Assembly: GCA_905160935.1 (NCBI GenBank)
Contig: CAJHZI010000433.1
Span: 186,001 to 250,000 of the forward strand
Reading direction: 5' to 3'
DNA: 64,000 nt
DNA from: Enchytraeus crypticus
Lineage: Eukaryota; Annelida; Clitellata; Enchytraeida; Enchytraeidae
Shown: positions 33,303 through 44,439 of the stretch, in pieces
Position numbering within the stretch: position 1 is the stretch's first letter
Layout: every line of letters starts with the position of its first letter
Position numbers and translations under genes: made by a program
The notes under the pieces: model-generated
Seen by the model: only the letters and a program-made list of their open reading frames with translations
Database searches by the model: none
What the model was told of the DNA's origin: nothing

Positions 33303-33560
33303 CAAACATCATCATCATCCGTTAATCCCAGTTTAACTAGGGTCGGGATTCGAATAGACCTTCTCCACTCCTCCCTGTCCCTTACCATATCATCAGTCAA
33401 TCCCCTTAACTCTCTTTTGTTAAAATCTTGTAGCAATTTCTTGAGTCTCACCAACTGAATGCTTTGGATCTTAGTGCTTTAGTTACCTTCTGCCACACGT
33501 GCAGTCACCGGTTGATTTATTCTTCAAACAACCCGGACACAACATGGAGATGCATGCTAA
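33303..33560 (-). repeat. LINE 3'-end fragment
   Basis: ATCATCATCCGTTAATCCCA, TTTAACTAGGGTCGGGATTC, ATAGACCTTCTCCACTCC and a second piece with CTTAGTGCTTTAGTTACC. It lies between the two convergent transposon genes. Confidence 0.55.
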
Positions 33561-33680
33561 TATAAGTAAATTAAATTAAATATACTGTAACATTTGATAT
33601 AATTGTTATACAGAAAATAACTGCTACAAACATCCTTACAGAATTTTATTAGGTACAATAAAGCTCTAGCATACATTGTC

Positions 33681-34867
33681 TTAATCCTTTTTATTATTTA
33701 TAACCAATGGAGACATGAGATTGCAAAGGCCGGCAGCAATAGAAATGAAATCGTCTAAATGTGACATTAGAAGGATGGGAACTGTTTCAGTCAATAATTT
33801 GAAATTTTTCATACGCCCTATACAACGTTCTACATGTATGCGCACTCGTGCAATTAATGCTGAACTCTCAACATTACGTCCAGATAGTTGCTTCTGGCCA
33901 CGAGTAAATGACGGTACAGATACAGTCACTCCCTTTGCACTCAAATCTTCTGCTATTGGGAAACCTCTATCTGCAAGTACATGATCTCCTGCTTGCAGAA
34001 GATCATAGAAGCCTGACTTCCGAACAAGCTCAATATCCGACACCCTACCTCCCCATGCCTTTGAAACATAGGCTACACCTCCAGTTGGTGTACAAGCAAC
34101 TAAAACTTTTGCAGTGTTTCTGCCTTTGTAGTGAGAGTATGTTTGTGCCCTAGTGGTCAGAGATGTAGGACGTTGAATAAAGATCTCTGTACAGTCTATT
34201 ATGAAACGAGTTCTTCTAAACGTGCGTGATCTCTTAAATGATTTTGGTAAATTCTTTAACACGTTTTCTGAAGAAGGATTTACAATTAGTGTAGATAGAA
34301 GTTTGGCAAGCAAAGGTGTAAACTTATCAAATATGTGTGTAACAGTAGCTGCACTAATACCAAATAGATCACACAACATCTGCATTCCTAGATTCCTTCT
34401 GATCTTTACTAAAATCATCAAAACGCAATTCTCCAACGACAAAGCCTTAATGTTTACATGCGAACTTAATTTAGACAAATGACGGCACAAAGTTTCAAAA
34501 ACTTCGTACGACTCGATTCCTGTATAGTACTTAAGCCGAGTGGCATCAAATTTAAGGTTCTCTATACTGATTACTCGCTTTAGGTATTTTTCAGTTGTGT
34601 TTAATTGGCTTTCAGTAGCAGATAAACTTCTCCGGAGCTGAGAATTTGCTCGGGTGAGCTCATGAAGTCTAGCAATTAAGTTAGACCGCTTTGGTGTTGA
34701 CGCCTGCGAGGAACGTGTTCTGTACTTTTTAGGTGTAGTTTGTAGTGAAGCCGAGGAAGTGGATGGTTTTTGGGTAGGAGCTGCTGCTGCTAATATATCA
34801 GGTTTATCGAATGCGCCTCGTACAGTGGCCGGACCTTCTGAAGCCAATGAAGATGCACAATTATCTC
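33681..34867 (-). CDS. Transposase exon 5, DDE catalytic core
   Basis: Starts GAGATAATTGTGC after TGTTACAG and runs uninterrupted for 395 codons to TAA. All three acidic catalytic residues are in place, so this half of the protein is intact. Confidence 0.9.
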
Positions 34868-37800
34868 CTGTAACAGAATTTAAAAATACCATCAGGGCAA
34901 ATTGTTCCTTAAAATACTAACTGATTACGCATAAATGATTCAATATATCAGTTCTCCATTATATCATTTAATCAATTTGATAATCTTCACATGGAATTGG
35001 TTCTCATTGTACTAAATAATAGCATAGCATCATTCACTGCAAATATAGATATGAGGATGGTAATTTAAACAGTTATTACATTTTTCAAACTTTGTGACAG
35101 CAATTTAAAATTGTTATATAAGTAACCATGTTACTATCAAACTTTTTTTTATAAATCAGAGTGTAAAATATATCAACAAACCTTAAAAATAACCTGTATG
35201 CCCATATTTCTTTATATTTGTTGGTACAGTAACTTAGCATACTTTATTAGCATAGCAAAAACCGGCTAAACAACTTCTTATTTCATCACTAACTGCACAG
35301 TCTTTGATGGATGTCACAGAAAGAAGGAACATTTAAGTGACAATATTAAAATAATATTAAAGTATACTCATGCTAATCTCAGCTTCACAAGTGGCTGGAA
35401 CTAGTGGCGATCTCGGTAAGATATTCGACCGCAGATCAGTATGTTTAAATCCTGGGCTCGCCCCTCACTGACATCGCTTTCGAGTGACGAAAATGACGTT
35501 AACATTAGCTCTACTTTTTTAGTTTCCTTACAAGAATAAGTTCATTGATCCTGGTGCAAATTCATTTAACTGACAGTATCTTATTCAGTGCACTGCCAAG
35601 TGGCAGGTTCAAGGTACATATTCATACGTAAAGTTTGCTTTCTCGCTCCATAAGAGCACTTCTTGGATCAACAAGTTAATCCCTTCACAAAGTCTATGCC
35701 TTATCCATACTTTATGTAGCCTATAGCTTGGGAAAGGTATGGCTTCTGAGGTGGTTTTCCGTAGCCTTCCTCAGTTAGATGGATTAATTACCATTTAATC
35801 CTGGGGGAAAATATTTCATGGTGAGGTGGGTTCCATCTTGCTATCCTAAGTTCCAGCCTTAGTCGCCTCTTACGTTTGTTTGCGGTTGCCCTATTCTGCA
35901 GTGGTCTAACCACACTCGAGCACAACGTGGGGAACAACTGACAGTATAAAGTGTGCTTAGTGACAGCAAAACTCTAAAAACTCACCGGATTCTGTAGCCA
36001 GACTAGCCAGAATCACCAAATCAGTCATGGGATCTTCAGCTGTCTGCAATAGATCTGTTGCCTGAAGATTGTAATCTGCTGTATGCAAATATGTAAAAGA
36101 AACATCAATAATTAATTAATTATTATAAGAAAGGTTTAGTATACATGTTTATATAAAAACCGTCCATATAAATTTAACTGAAACCAATCAGAGCATTACA
36201 TTCATTCCTTCATCCACAGACAATGTCGGGGACTTCCATACATGTCATGCGCAGTGAGGCAGTGCTGATAAAACAAAAAAATATCAAGCTGAACAAGGAG
36301 TAAATGAGAGAAGATGAAATGAAGGCGAGTAAATCCATACAAGTATACAATTGCGTTTTTCATATCACTGGTATATGCCAAATTTTCTAAATATCTAGGT
36401 TAAATAAATTAGACATAAATAAACATCATAACCATTGTTTTATCTTCATAGCAAAATGAAGAGAAAAAATGGATAACCATTGTTTTACTACAATTGCATT
36501 TACTAAGGGAGGAAGGTTAAAGTAAATAAGTCAAAATGAAATATGTTTATGATGATTGAAACAAGAAGAATTGCAAACTAATTATTCTATGATCCGCTGT
36601 TGCTAATTATAGAATCAAATTGGCTTTAACAGATAAAAATATGGTATAAATTAGCTATTAAAATCAAAATATTAATTTGCTCAAAATATCAATTTATTTC
36701 AAAAAATATTATTCTAAAAATTATTATTAGTATTACTACTAATAATTTTAAGTGTTTAGGTTAAAATAAATACAAGTCTTCCTAGCTAATACTAACTGGG
36801 CTGTTGAGTAAATGTTGAATGTTGACCTTCTGCGACAGTTGCTAGTATCATTAGATCATCAGTCAGATTAGGTGTAACCTCCATCACAATGCCTCCATCT
36901 TCTGTAGACTGCGCTGCTATAATGTCCGAATGCTGATGCTCTGCAGAACCTGACGCTGCTAAGGAGGCTGCAGGAATAAATCAAAGCCACGTAAAATAAA
37001 TCAAATAAGGAAATGGCTTACGATTAGAAATTTAAGACATTACACAATTGGATGTAATTGGATGAAGACTAGATTATGCTTCCTTTATTTACAATGAACA
37101 AATAGACTTGACAACTAATGCCACTATGGCAAAAATGTATTTATAAGGAATAAATCAACAAATACTGCTTTGACTATGTATCAGGATTATCATCATGAAG
37201 ATTATTATCATCATCGTCATCACCATCAATTTTTAGCTGAGTTTCATGTTAGGCTTAATACTATAGTAGTATTTTCTACAAAAGCTCTGGAATAAACATC
37301 AGAAAGATAAATCATCTCTCAGCAGTACAACAAAAATGAGTGCAACTTGCAAACAAACCTAACGCAAACAAACCTAACGTAGCAGAGGCTGAAGGCGCAG
37401 TACGCTGCATAATCAGATATCTACTTTGCACATTGGCTTCTCTTCTTCGTTGGGCCCTATTAAATCTGGTTAGCGCAGCCTCAGCCTGATCAACATTTGA
37501 AGAAAAACTGAATATTGACGGAACATAATCTGGATGATCTGGACATTTATTTGGCTGCCCTAAAGCATAAATAAAACAAACACACACACATATATATATA
37601 TATATATAAACAGGAAAATCCCCGTGTTGTGTCCGTCCAGGTCGTTAGAATTTGACCAACCAATGACTGCATTTGTCCTAGAAGGCGACTAAAGCACTAA
37701 GATCCATACCAATGTCAGAAAGGGCATTCGGTTGGTGAGCGCCTATGCTCCAGGAATTGCCACAAACTTAAACGAATGGATAAATCGTCTATTCGTATCC

Positions 37801-38892
37801 TGACCTTCGTTAAACTGGGATTTAAGGGAAGATGATGATGATGATGATATATCAGGACAATGAGTTTAGGAAAGAAAATTATTCTAATGCATTATTATTG
37901 CCATAGTCTCCATTTGTATGAAAGGCCAGATTCAGAAAAATTATTATTATGACGTCAAATGGCAATAAAGTCAAAATTGAAGATGTTAATGACGATAATA
38001 TGAAACGTGAAGAAATACAATAAAATATGTTCAATGACCCTACAATTGCAATTTATAAAGTTAAAAACATGGTCAAATTGGGAAAATCCATCAAAACAAC
38101 CAAAAGGACTAAAATTTTCGCTGTTATTGCATTTTTACTTTAACTGTAATTTGGATAATCACATTTTCACTACTAACTTTTTGAAGTCGACACATACTTG
38201 AAAAGACGAACAAATGATCATGAAATTAATTCTATCGTGCTGCTCAACTATCATGAGTTGAAGTTTAACCATTGACTTGTGTAACCCAATGATTGAATCT
38301 CATTGGCAGCGGAAGAGGTAACTATTAAATTACTTGAGACTGCTTTTATTAATTTATAGAGTTGCTGTAGTATTTTAAGTTACAAATAATTAGTTAATAA
38401 TAAATCACAAGTGACCAACAGCTTCTATGTTTTAACTTATTAATTGTTATTTTCATTAGTATCATTAACAATAATTATATAATTTATAACTTTCAAAATA
38501 ATCACTGTAGTAAATTTAATGATAGGTCAAAATGAAGTCAATATGTTGTAAAACTATAGTTTTTAAGTAAACAATCAGCCTAGTTATCATTATAATAGAG
38601 GCGCTGCTTACTGTAATAGTGTAATAATTAATAAGGTAAATAGAACTACACATTAATAGTCCTAATTTAAAGATACTTTCAACACATAGTCAGTATTAGC
38701 TTACAGAATATTAAACTTACCAGTAATGAAATGATTCTCGCACAATCGACTGCTATTCGAAGGCTTGAAATCTTTTCGATTAACAGCTTTTGTCCATTGT
38801 TCTCGACGTTCTTGATTCCATGGAAATTAAAAAAATTTTATAGTCCGATTTTTCCGATAGTCAGATTTACAACCAAATGCACAGCAGTACAT
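33681..38892 (-). CDS. THAP-domain DDE transposase of the transposon
   Basis: Five exons, all introns in phase 1: 38,892-38,721, 37,559-37,374, 36,967-36,827, 36,075-35,986 and 34,867-33,681; 591 codons plus stop. Exon 1-2 encode a THAP zinc finger: MYCCAFGCKSDYRKN, FPWNQERREQWTKAVNRKDF, SSRLCENHFITG, then HPDYVPSIFSF. An in-frame TAA interrupts it between KFF and FPWN. Exons 3 and 4 carry a repeated acidic/hydrophobic motif. Exon 5 has a coiled coil (RLHELTRANSQLRRSLSATE), an HTH-like segment (QMLCDLFGISAATVTHIFDK) and the DDE_Tnp_4 catalytic blocks RFIIDCTEIFIQ, HVLADRGFPI and RIHVERCIGRM (D, D, E). THAP binds the element ends; DDE cuts and joins DNA. Confidence 0.88.
35394..35512 (+). repeat. 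tRNA-like SINE (family A)
   Basis: Plus strand: GGCGATCTCGGTAAGATATT, CGACCGCAGATCAGTATG, TTTAAATCCTGGGCTCGCCC, then the tail to GTTAACATTAGC. In a transposase intron. Confidence 0.7.
35575..35940 (-). repeat. LINE 3'-region fragment
   Basis: Contains TCAGTGCACTGCCAAGTGGC AGGTTCAAGG, TTATCCATACTTTATGTAGC CTATAGC and a Cys-rich segment shared with 43,255-43,440. In the transposase intron between exons 4 and 5. Confidence 0.55.
35986..36075 (-). CDS. Transposase exon 4
   Basis: 90 nt encoding DYNLQATDLLQTAEDPMTD and LVILASLATES, flanked by CAGCAG and G|GTGAGT. Parallels exon 3. Confidence 0.75.
36827..36967 (-). CDS. Transposase exon 3
   Basis: 141 nt after CCTGCAG; encodes an acidic linker with NLTDDLMILATVAEG, a near-copy of the exon 4 motif. 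Donor GAAG|GTCAAC. Confidence 0.72.
37374..37559 (-). CDS. Transposase exon 2
   Basis: 186 nt after ATGCTTTAG; begins QPNKCPDHPDYVPSIFSF, the typical end of a THAP finger in this family, followed by a basic helix (RFNRAQRRREANVQSRYLIM). Donor TTAG|GTTTGT lies in a duplicated GCGTTAGGTTTGTTT, giving two candidate donors 12 bp apart. Confidence 0.8.
37580..37870 (+). repeat. LINE 3'-end fragment with (GAT)n
   Basis: CGTGTTGTGTCCGTCCAGGT, GGCGACTAAAGCACTAAGAT, TAAACTGGGATTTAAGGGAA then GATGATGATGATGAT. Also a short (CA)n/(TA)n run at 37,580-37,605. Confidence 0.6.
38721..38892 (-). CDS. Transposase exon 1, THAP zinc finger
   Basis: ATGTACTGCTGTGCATTTGG start; CCAFGC supplies the first Cys pair and LCENHF the Cys-His pair. 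Contains the in-frame TAA noted above. Donor ACTG|GTAAGT. Confidence 0.8.
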
Positions 38893-39456
38893 TTTAGATC
38901 TGTTTGAGACAACTATCCTGATAAAATTACAAGGTATTACAGGAATGTTAACTTTGAACGCAAAGACTAACCCTAATTTCTCTTTAACTGTTCAAATGAA
39001 AGAGACGTGCCTGCCGCAAGTCTGCCGTACGCGTGATCATATGAGTATCAGCTGATGGCACAAGTGGCGCCTCTCACGACAGAGAAATATGCTAAGGGTT
39101 TTTTTAAAAGTAAACAAATTTTATGAATGGTCTATAAATAACACACTAGCAATATCTATATCCCACATAGTCGATGACAATATCCAGTACTCGATCTTGA
39201 ATCAAAGGCTAGCCAATGTGCAAAAAATAAAGTTCACTGTCCATGACAACATCGAGCACTCAATGTTAAACCAAAGCCAAACCGCTAAGCACAAAATTAG
39301 GTCAAAAATGGTGCAAATCCAAATCTCAGGTAATTAGTCAAATTAAGTCAACTCGTCAAAGACAACTTCGAGCACTCGATCTCGAGCCAAAGCCATACCG
39401 ATGAGCACAGAATTAGGTAAAAAAAATGGTGCAAATCCAAAATTCAGGTAATTACA

Positions 39457-39482
39457 GTCTGTGCCTCTGAGGCACAGACTAT
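39457..39482. repeat. Perfect hairpin
   Basis: AGTCTGTGCCTC, one T, then the exact complement GAGGCACAGACT. It marks the inner boundary of the inverted repeat arms. Confidence 0.8.
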
Positions 39483-39589
39483 AATTAACGGAGTATAAGG
39501 GCACTGCCTCTATCGGCTAAAACTTTCAGAGGAGCACCGATGTTAGCACGAATAGGCCTGCTCTGTGTAAGTAGTACCCCGCTATAACT

Positions 39590-39850
39590 TTAGGTTCAAA
39601 CTTCTAACCAGATCATTTTCCTTGAAAACCCATCAATACAACCACTAATGCATAGCCCATATGGTTTCAGTTTGTCATAGCCGTCAACATGCCAAATATT
39701 ATTGGCCCTGTAGCATAATAGGCCCTGCGACGTAGCCGTTTTGCAGTTCTCAGAGCCATTCCAGTGGAATCCAAGGTAGTAAGGATTAGCCGAACATCTT
39801 TTCTGGAAACAACAAATCATTCCTGCAAACAGCGTAGCAGTGTGCACGCA
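39590..39850 (-). pseudogene. Integrase-like fragment (fossil)
   Basis: An old partial copy of an rve-type integrase core from a transposable element of unassigned class, recognisable by NIWHVDGYDKLKPYG and GCIDGFSRKMIWLEV. Only about 80 residues are left between the arms of the inverted-repeat element. The exact family cannot be decided from this piece. Confidence 0.55.
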
Positions 39851-40670
39851 TCCATCGGTAGCCGTGTAGGGAACCTGACTACCTCAAAAGATTGTTTACA
39901 AATCTAAACACTTCTATTGGCGATGAAACTGAGCGACGATAATTATTAGTATAAAATAACACTAATGACAATGATATAATAACCCTATGAGTTTGAGCCA
40001 GAACAGCCAATAAATCGAGTACGAGTGCCCTAAATCAAAGTACAGACCAACTAACCTGGAATTTTGGATTTGCACCGTTTTCAACCTCATTTTGTGCTCA
40101 TCGGTTTGGCTTTTAGCTCGAGATCTGGTCATCGATGTTGTCATAAAGGAATTGACTTAGTATGACTAATTATCGGAATTTTGGGTTTTGCACCGTTTTT
40201 GGCCTAATCTTGTGCACATCGGTTTGGCTTTGGTTTAACATAGAGTGCTAGATATTGTCATGGACAGTGAACTTTATTTTTTTGCATATTGGTTAGCCTT
40301 TGATTCAAGATCGAGTGCTGAATGTTGTCATCGACTATGTGTGATATAGATACTGCTAGTGTGTTATTTATAGAAACAAAGTGCTATTTATAGTAACAAG
40401 AAATTTGTTTTGTTTTTTTTAAATAAAAAAAAGTTAAGAGATTTTGGTTACTATAAATAGCACACATGTCTATTTATAGTAACAAAGTGACTATTTATAG
40501 TAACAAGAAATTTGTTTAGTTTTTTAGTAAAAAAAGTTAAGAAATTTTGGCTACTATAAATAGCACACATGCCTATTTATAGTAACAAAGTGGCTATTTA
40601 TAGTAACAATAATTTAATTTTTTTTTAAAATAAAAAAGTTAAGAAATTAGATGGCAGTTGCGAGCCACCG

Positions 40671-40919
40671 TAGCAAGCTAATATGAATGCCATAGGTAAA
40701 TAATTGTCTAATATACATAATTAAATTTTAAGCCTGCCTTTAAAACCATATATATGAAGCGCTTTAGGCAGAATTTAGCTCATTTTACATTTATCCATTC
40801 TATTAAATGAAACATGGCAGGTTAAAGTTAGAAGCGAAGAATTAAATTTCTAATTTTCTAAGAAAGTATAGTACATGTAACCTATAAATGATGCTCTAAA
40901 GTATGCGTATATTACCATC
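40671..40919. other. Spacer between two inverted-repeat elements
   Basis: AT-rich, nothing recognised. Confidence 0.5.
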
Positions 40920-42388
40920 AAAGATCTTTAAAAATAGGTATAGATATGGCATGACTGTTGTTTCAGCGATACCAGTTTTGTAACAAGAGCGACTTGATTT
41001 CCAGCATTCTCCATTTAATCGTGAGGGTAAACAAAGCCCCTTTGTCATATGTGTATTTAATAGTTATTTCTGTAATTTCAGATTTATATCATGATGTTCG
41101 GCCTCTAAAAGGTTTTATGATGATGTATTGTTGCGCGTTTGGGTATATAAATTCCAGAAATCCGGAAACGAACGAACGGGGTATATTCTTTATGAGATTT
41201 GAAATAAAATTTGTTTGTATTTTGTATTATAAAAGATATATATCCAATTAATAGGAATTCGTTTCAAATATATTTTGTCATGATGATATATTGGATAGAT
41301 GTAACCATAAATGTGGTACTAAAGTGTTTCATTGTCGTTCAAAAGTTTTGCAAATGTTCAAGAACTCCATTACTTTATGTCTTTAAATAACGATCAGCTG
41401 ATATTGTTTACCTCTGGCTAGCAAAATTAGTTGTTGGCATCACTGCAATTCTCGAACTCAATGTTTACAATGGTTGAGATTGCCTTTGACACTTCTATGG
41501 TTTATCTTTATTCTATGATTACCATAAGATGTACAATCTTCAACTTTGATAACCTTTGATAACCCTTGCGAGTCATTTAAGTCGATCATATAATTTACCT
41601 TTTAATTATTGTCTTTAATAAGTCCTTATTAAGAACAAGTATTGTATTTAACTTAACCGTATATTCTCCAATACGAGACCGTCGCATATGTTGTTGGAGT
41701 GAACGTTTATTTATAATTATTAATTGCTACTTTTCTTTCATCTGTCTAACTGATGGTGGTGTTGCATGGTTTATGTTGATTTGCTTACTCGTATACGCAT
41801 AGAATAAAGTAAACCCGTAGAAGTGTCAAAGGCAATCTCAACCATTGTAAACATTGGATTCAAGAATTCCAGAGATGCCAACAACAAATTTTGCTAGCCA
41901 GAGGTAAACAATATCAGCTGATCGTTATTTAAAGGCATAAAATAATGAAGTTTTTGAACATTTGCAAAGCTTTTGAACGATATTGAAATACTTTAGTAGC
42001 AGATTTATCGTCACATCTATCCATTATATCGTCATGACAAAAAATTATTTGAAACGAATTCTTATTAATTGGGTGTATATTTTTTAAAACAAAATGCAAA
42101 CAAATTTTATTTCGAATCTCTCAAAGGATATTCCCCGTTCTTTGGTTGGATTTCTGAAATTTGTATACCCAAACGCGCAATAATACATCATATTAAAACC
42201 GTTTAGAGACCGAATATCATGAAATAAATCCGAAATTACAGAAATTACTATTAAATACACATATGACAAATGGGCTTTGTTTACCCTCACGATTAAATGG
42301 AGCATTGAAATTAAGTCGCTCTTGTTACTAAACTGGTATCGTTGAAACAACAGTTATGCCATATCTACTTTTTTTAAAGATCTTTTCT
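40920..42388. mobile_element. Long inverted repeat element, arms about 600 bp
   Basis: Left arm about 40,920-41,518 and right arm about 41,797-42,388 are inverted copies with a loop of about 280 bp. Shared words: GATATGGCATGACTGTTGTT, TTGCGCGTTTGGGTATA, GTAAACAATATCAGCTGATC (right arm) and TTGAGATTGCCTTTGACACT. Each arm holds an open frame that starts MFQRYQF (40,958-41,251 plus; 42,350-42,084 minus). A SINE B end (42,400-42,453) follows the right arm. Foldback-type element inferred. Confidence 0.75.
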
Positions 42389-42453
42389 TATACGTAATTA
42401 AAAAGTGATAGATATCAACATAGTTGATCGTTTCACTATAATGCTTGTTTACT

Positions 42454-43254
42454 ATTTTAACATTGATTTCTGATTTTCTTCGTTCATCGTAAATTTTCAT
42501 TGCCGGTCCGGGAACAATCCTAGGGAGAGGAGGCCGGGTTATAATCGATATTATAAATCGTCATATAGACTCATTTAAGAAAACTAAGACTCTCGAAATT
42601 CCTGCAGTTAGCGAATTTTAATTTACGAACTAAACTGACTTTTAGGAAAAATTAACTTAAAATTTAAAAAAATTTCTAAAAAATCCTCCTGAAATCTTCA
42701 TTCTATATCAGTAACCTTCAAGGTTAGAACCTTTCAGTTATATTAAAGCAGAGATGAAAAATTAAAATTATTTAAAGAATGACAGATATTTATAGTCTCG
42801 TGGTCACATTTCGTATCTATGTTCAAAATGTATAAACAAAAATATTAAATAATATTAAAACTCAAGTATTAATATTTAAAACATCTGTGCTAGTTTATAT
42901 TTAGTTACTATATTTAATTTGAATGTTATTTATGTTTAAAATGCTGTTGAATTTTGCACTGCATTAAAAGTGTTAAATTTGTATGTGTATTTTGTAAAGG
43001 TACATTAAAATTCTAAAACTGTATAATATGTATGCTGATTCGTCATTTCCTTCAAATTGTTTTCCTCCTTGGTGAGCTGTAGTGGTAAAATTAATATGAC
43101 ACCGGTTTTAGGGTATACATAATTAATTTGTTGACTTTAGAATGTCGATTTTGACTGCTTTACTGTGTTTAATTAAATTGAAGGATACATTATAGATACA
43201 TTTGATAGAAACGTTGCTTGTCTCTGCCTACACAGTGTCTCTCACACAGTGCCT
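42454..43254. other. Gene-free AT-rich stretch
   Basis: No exon, RNA gene or repeat recognised. Confidence 0.5.
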
Positions 43255-43440
43255 ACACAGTGTCTTTTCTCGCTCTCTAGTGTTCTGAAAAATAGCAGGA
43301 CCAAGTTACATATTCCAACTTACATTCTTCTTTCACTCTCCTTAAAGAGCACTCTTTCGATTAGCAAGCTAATTCCTGCACAAAGGCTATTCCTTATCCA
43401 CCCCTTAATGTAGCCTCTAGCTACATTACGACTCAAAGCT
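43255..43440 (-). repeat. LINE 3'-region fragment
   Basis: CTTTCACTCTCCTTAAAGAG, ACAAAGGCTATTCCTTATCC and TAATGTAGCCTCTAGC match 35,620-35,720, including the (GA)n-side end. Confidence 0.5.
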
Positions 43441-44015
43441 AAATTGGCACCCATATATTAACCAAGTATCTTTAAAAGTTGCAAAGGCACTACATGTTTT
43501 ATGAAGAACTTAAGTATAAATTACCTAAAAACTGTTTATTATCACTGTATTATACTTTAGTTTATCTCTACTATAATTATTGTCAGGGGTGTGCCTCCAA
43601 GAGTTATACAAACAAATTAATTGTTTTACAAAAGCAAGCTATTCGAATAGTAAATAAAGAAAACTTTTAGAAATGTCATACATATCCTATTTTTAAGTCT
43701 AATGCAACGTATAATTAACGATTTATTCTAACCTTCTTGTATTATATTCTTGTACAAATATAAATTCAAATTGGTACCAGATATTTGCAATTCATTATTA
43801 GTCACAGAACCGGAAATAAACTTATCTCACAACCTTAGAAATACACATTTTTTTGACGTTCCAATTTATCAAACTTCTTCAAGGGGGAAAAGCTTAAAAA
43901 TCAGTAACCCTAAGTTCTGGAACTCTATACTAACAGTATTAAAAATATTAAATTCAATCCCTTTATTAAAATCTTATCGCCGATCCTGGTTTATTGATAA
44001 ATAGTAGTATGTTTG
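43441..44015 (+). mobile_element. Decayed LINE, RT C-terminal part
   Basis: Plus-strand frames give YKLPKNCLLSLYYTLVYLYY, LIVLQKQAIRIVNKENF and, after a break, MYKYKFKLVPDICNSLL, SRGKSLKISNPKFWNSI and a final SYRRSWFIDK. This order is typical of the thumb and C-terminal region of a LINE reverse transcriptase. A stop and frame change separate the two halves, so it is a relic. Confidence 0.75.
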
Positions 44016-44439
44016 AATTTATAAAAACAAAGCATAATTTTCAGACTTAAGACACTTGCTCTTTCCAACCATTAGACTTTCTTTGGCTCTATCTTCACCT
44101 TCTTTATACTATTGACTATTTGCTATTGCTAAGTAATACTATAGTATGCTTATTCCTCTTGTGATGTTTTACTTTGGCCATAATTAATTTTGATAAATTT
44201 ACTCCGATAATGCATACTCACAGGGTTATCCAACTCTTTAACAGTATCACATAAATCTCGATTAATCGCTTTCTCAATTCATTTTTTCCTTAGAACTATA
44301 CATAGCTATAGGGCCTATCTTTTAAAGTCATCTGCACATTTTTTATCTGCTGTGGTTGCTATTAGATCTACTTTGTTATATCATGGATGCTGAAAGATCT
44401 ACTTTGTTATGTCATGGATACTGAATATGCTAAACAGTC

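Larger units (their letters stand above)
27901..39133. mobile_element. 11.2-kb ISL2EU/IS4EU-like DNA transposon with two genes
   Basis: Ends are AGACCTTTGATAA at the left and its rough inverse ...GAATGGTCT at the right, flanked by AT. It carries two convergent spliced genes: a SWIM/YqaJ/PHD protein (28,911-32,224, plus) and a THAP/DDE_Tnp_4 transposase (38,892-33,681, minus). From established knowledge, ISL2EU (also IS4EU) elements encode a DDE transposase together with a YqaJ-type nuclease, so I assign it there; the family name is an inference. Later insertions inside it include SINEs, LINE 3' fragments and a MITE of its own family. One frame break and one stop are visible in the genes, so this copy is probably inactive but young. 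Confidence 0.75.
27704..40670. mobile_element. Inverted-repeat element split by a later transposon
   Basis: The ends are inverted copies: CGGTGGCTCGCAACTGCCAT at the left and its complement at 40,651-40,670, each next to a TA. Inside come inverted arrays of TTACTATAAATAGCC/GGCTATTTATAGTAA, then a long inverted pair (39,136-39,450 against 40,040-40,380) made of GACAACATCGAGCACTCGAT-like repeats. Removing the insertion at 27,901-39,133 leaves about 1.7 kb. The centre holds an old integrase-like fragment. The class is unassigned. Confidence 0.6.

Noticed and set aside
34201-34482. Plus-strand frame of 93 aa within the transposase region
   Set aside because: Antisense shadow of the DDE exon.
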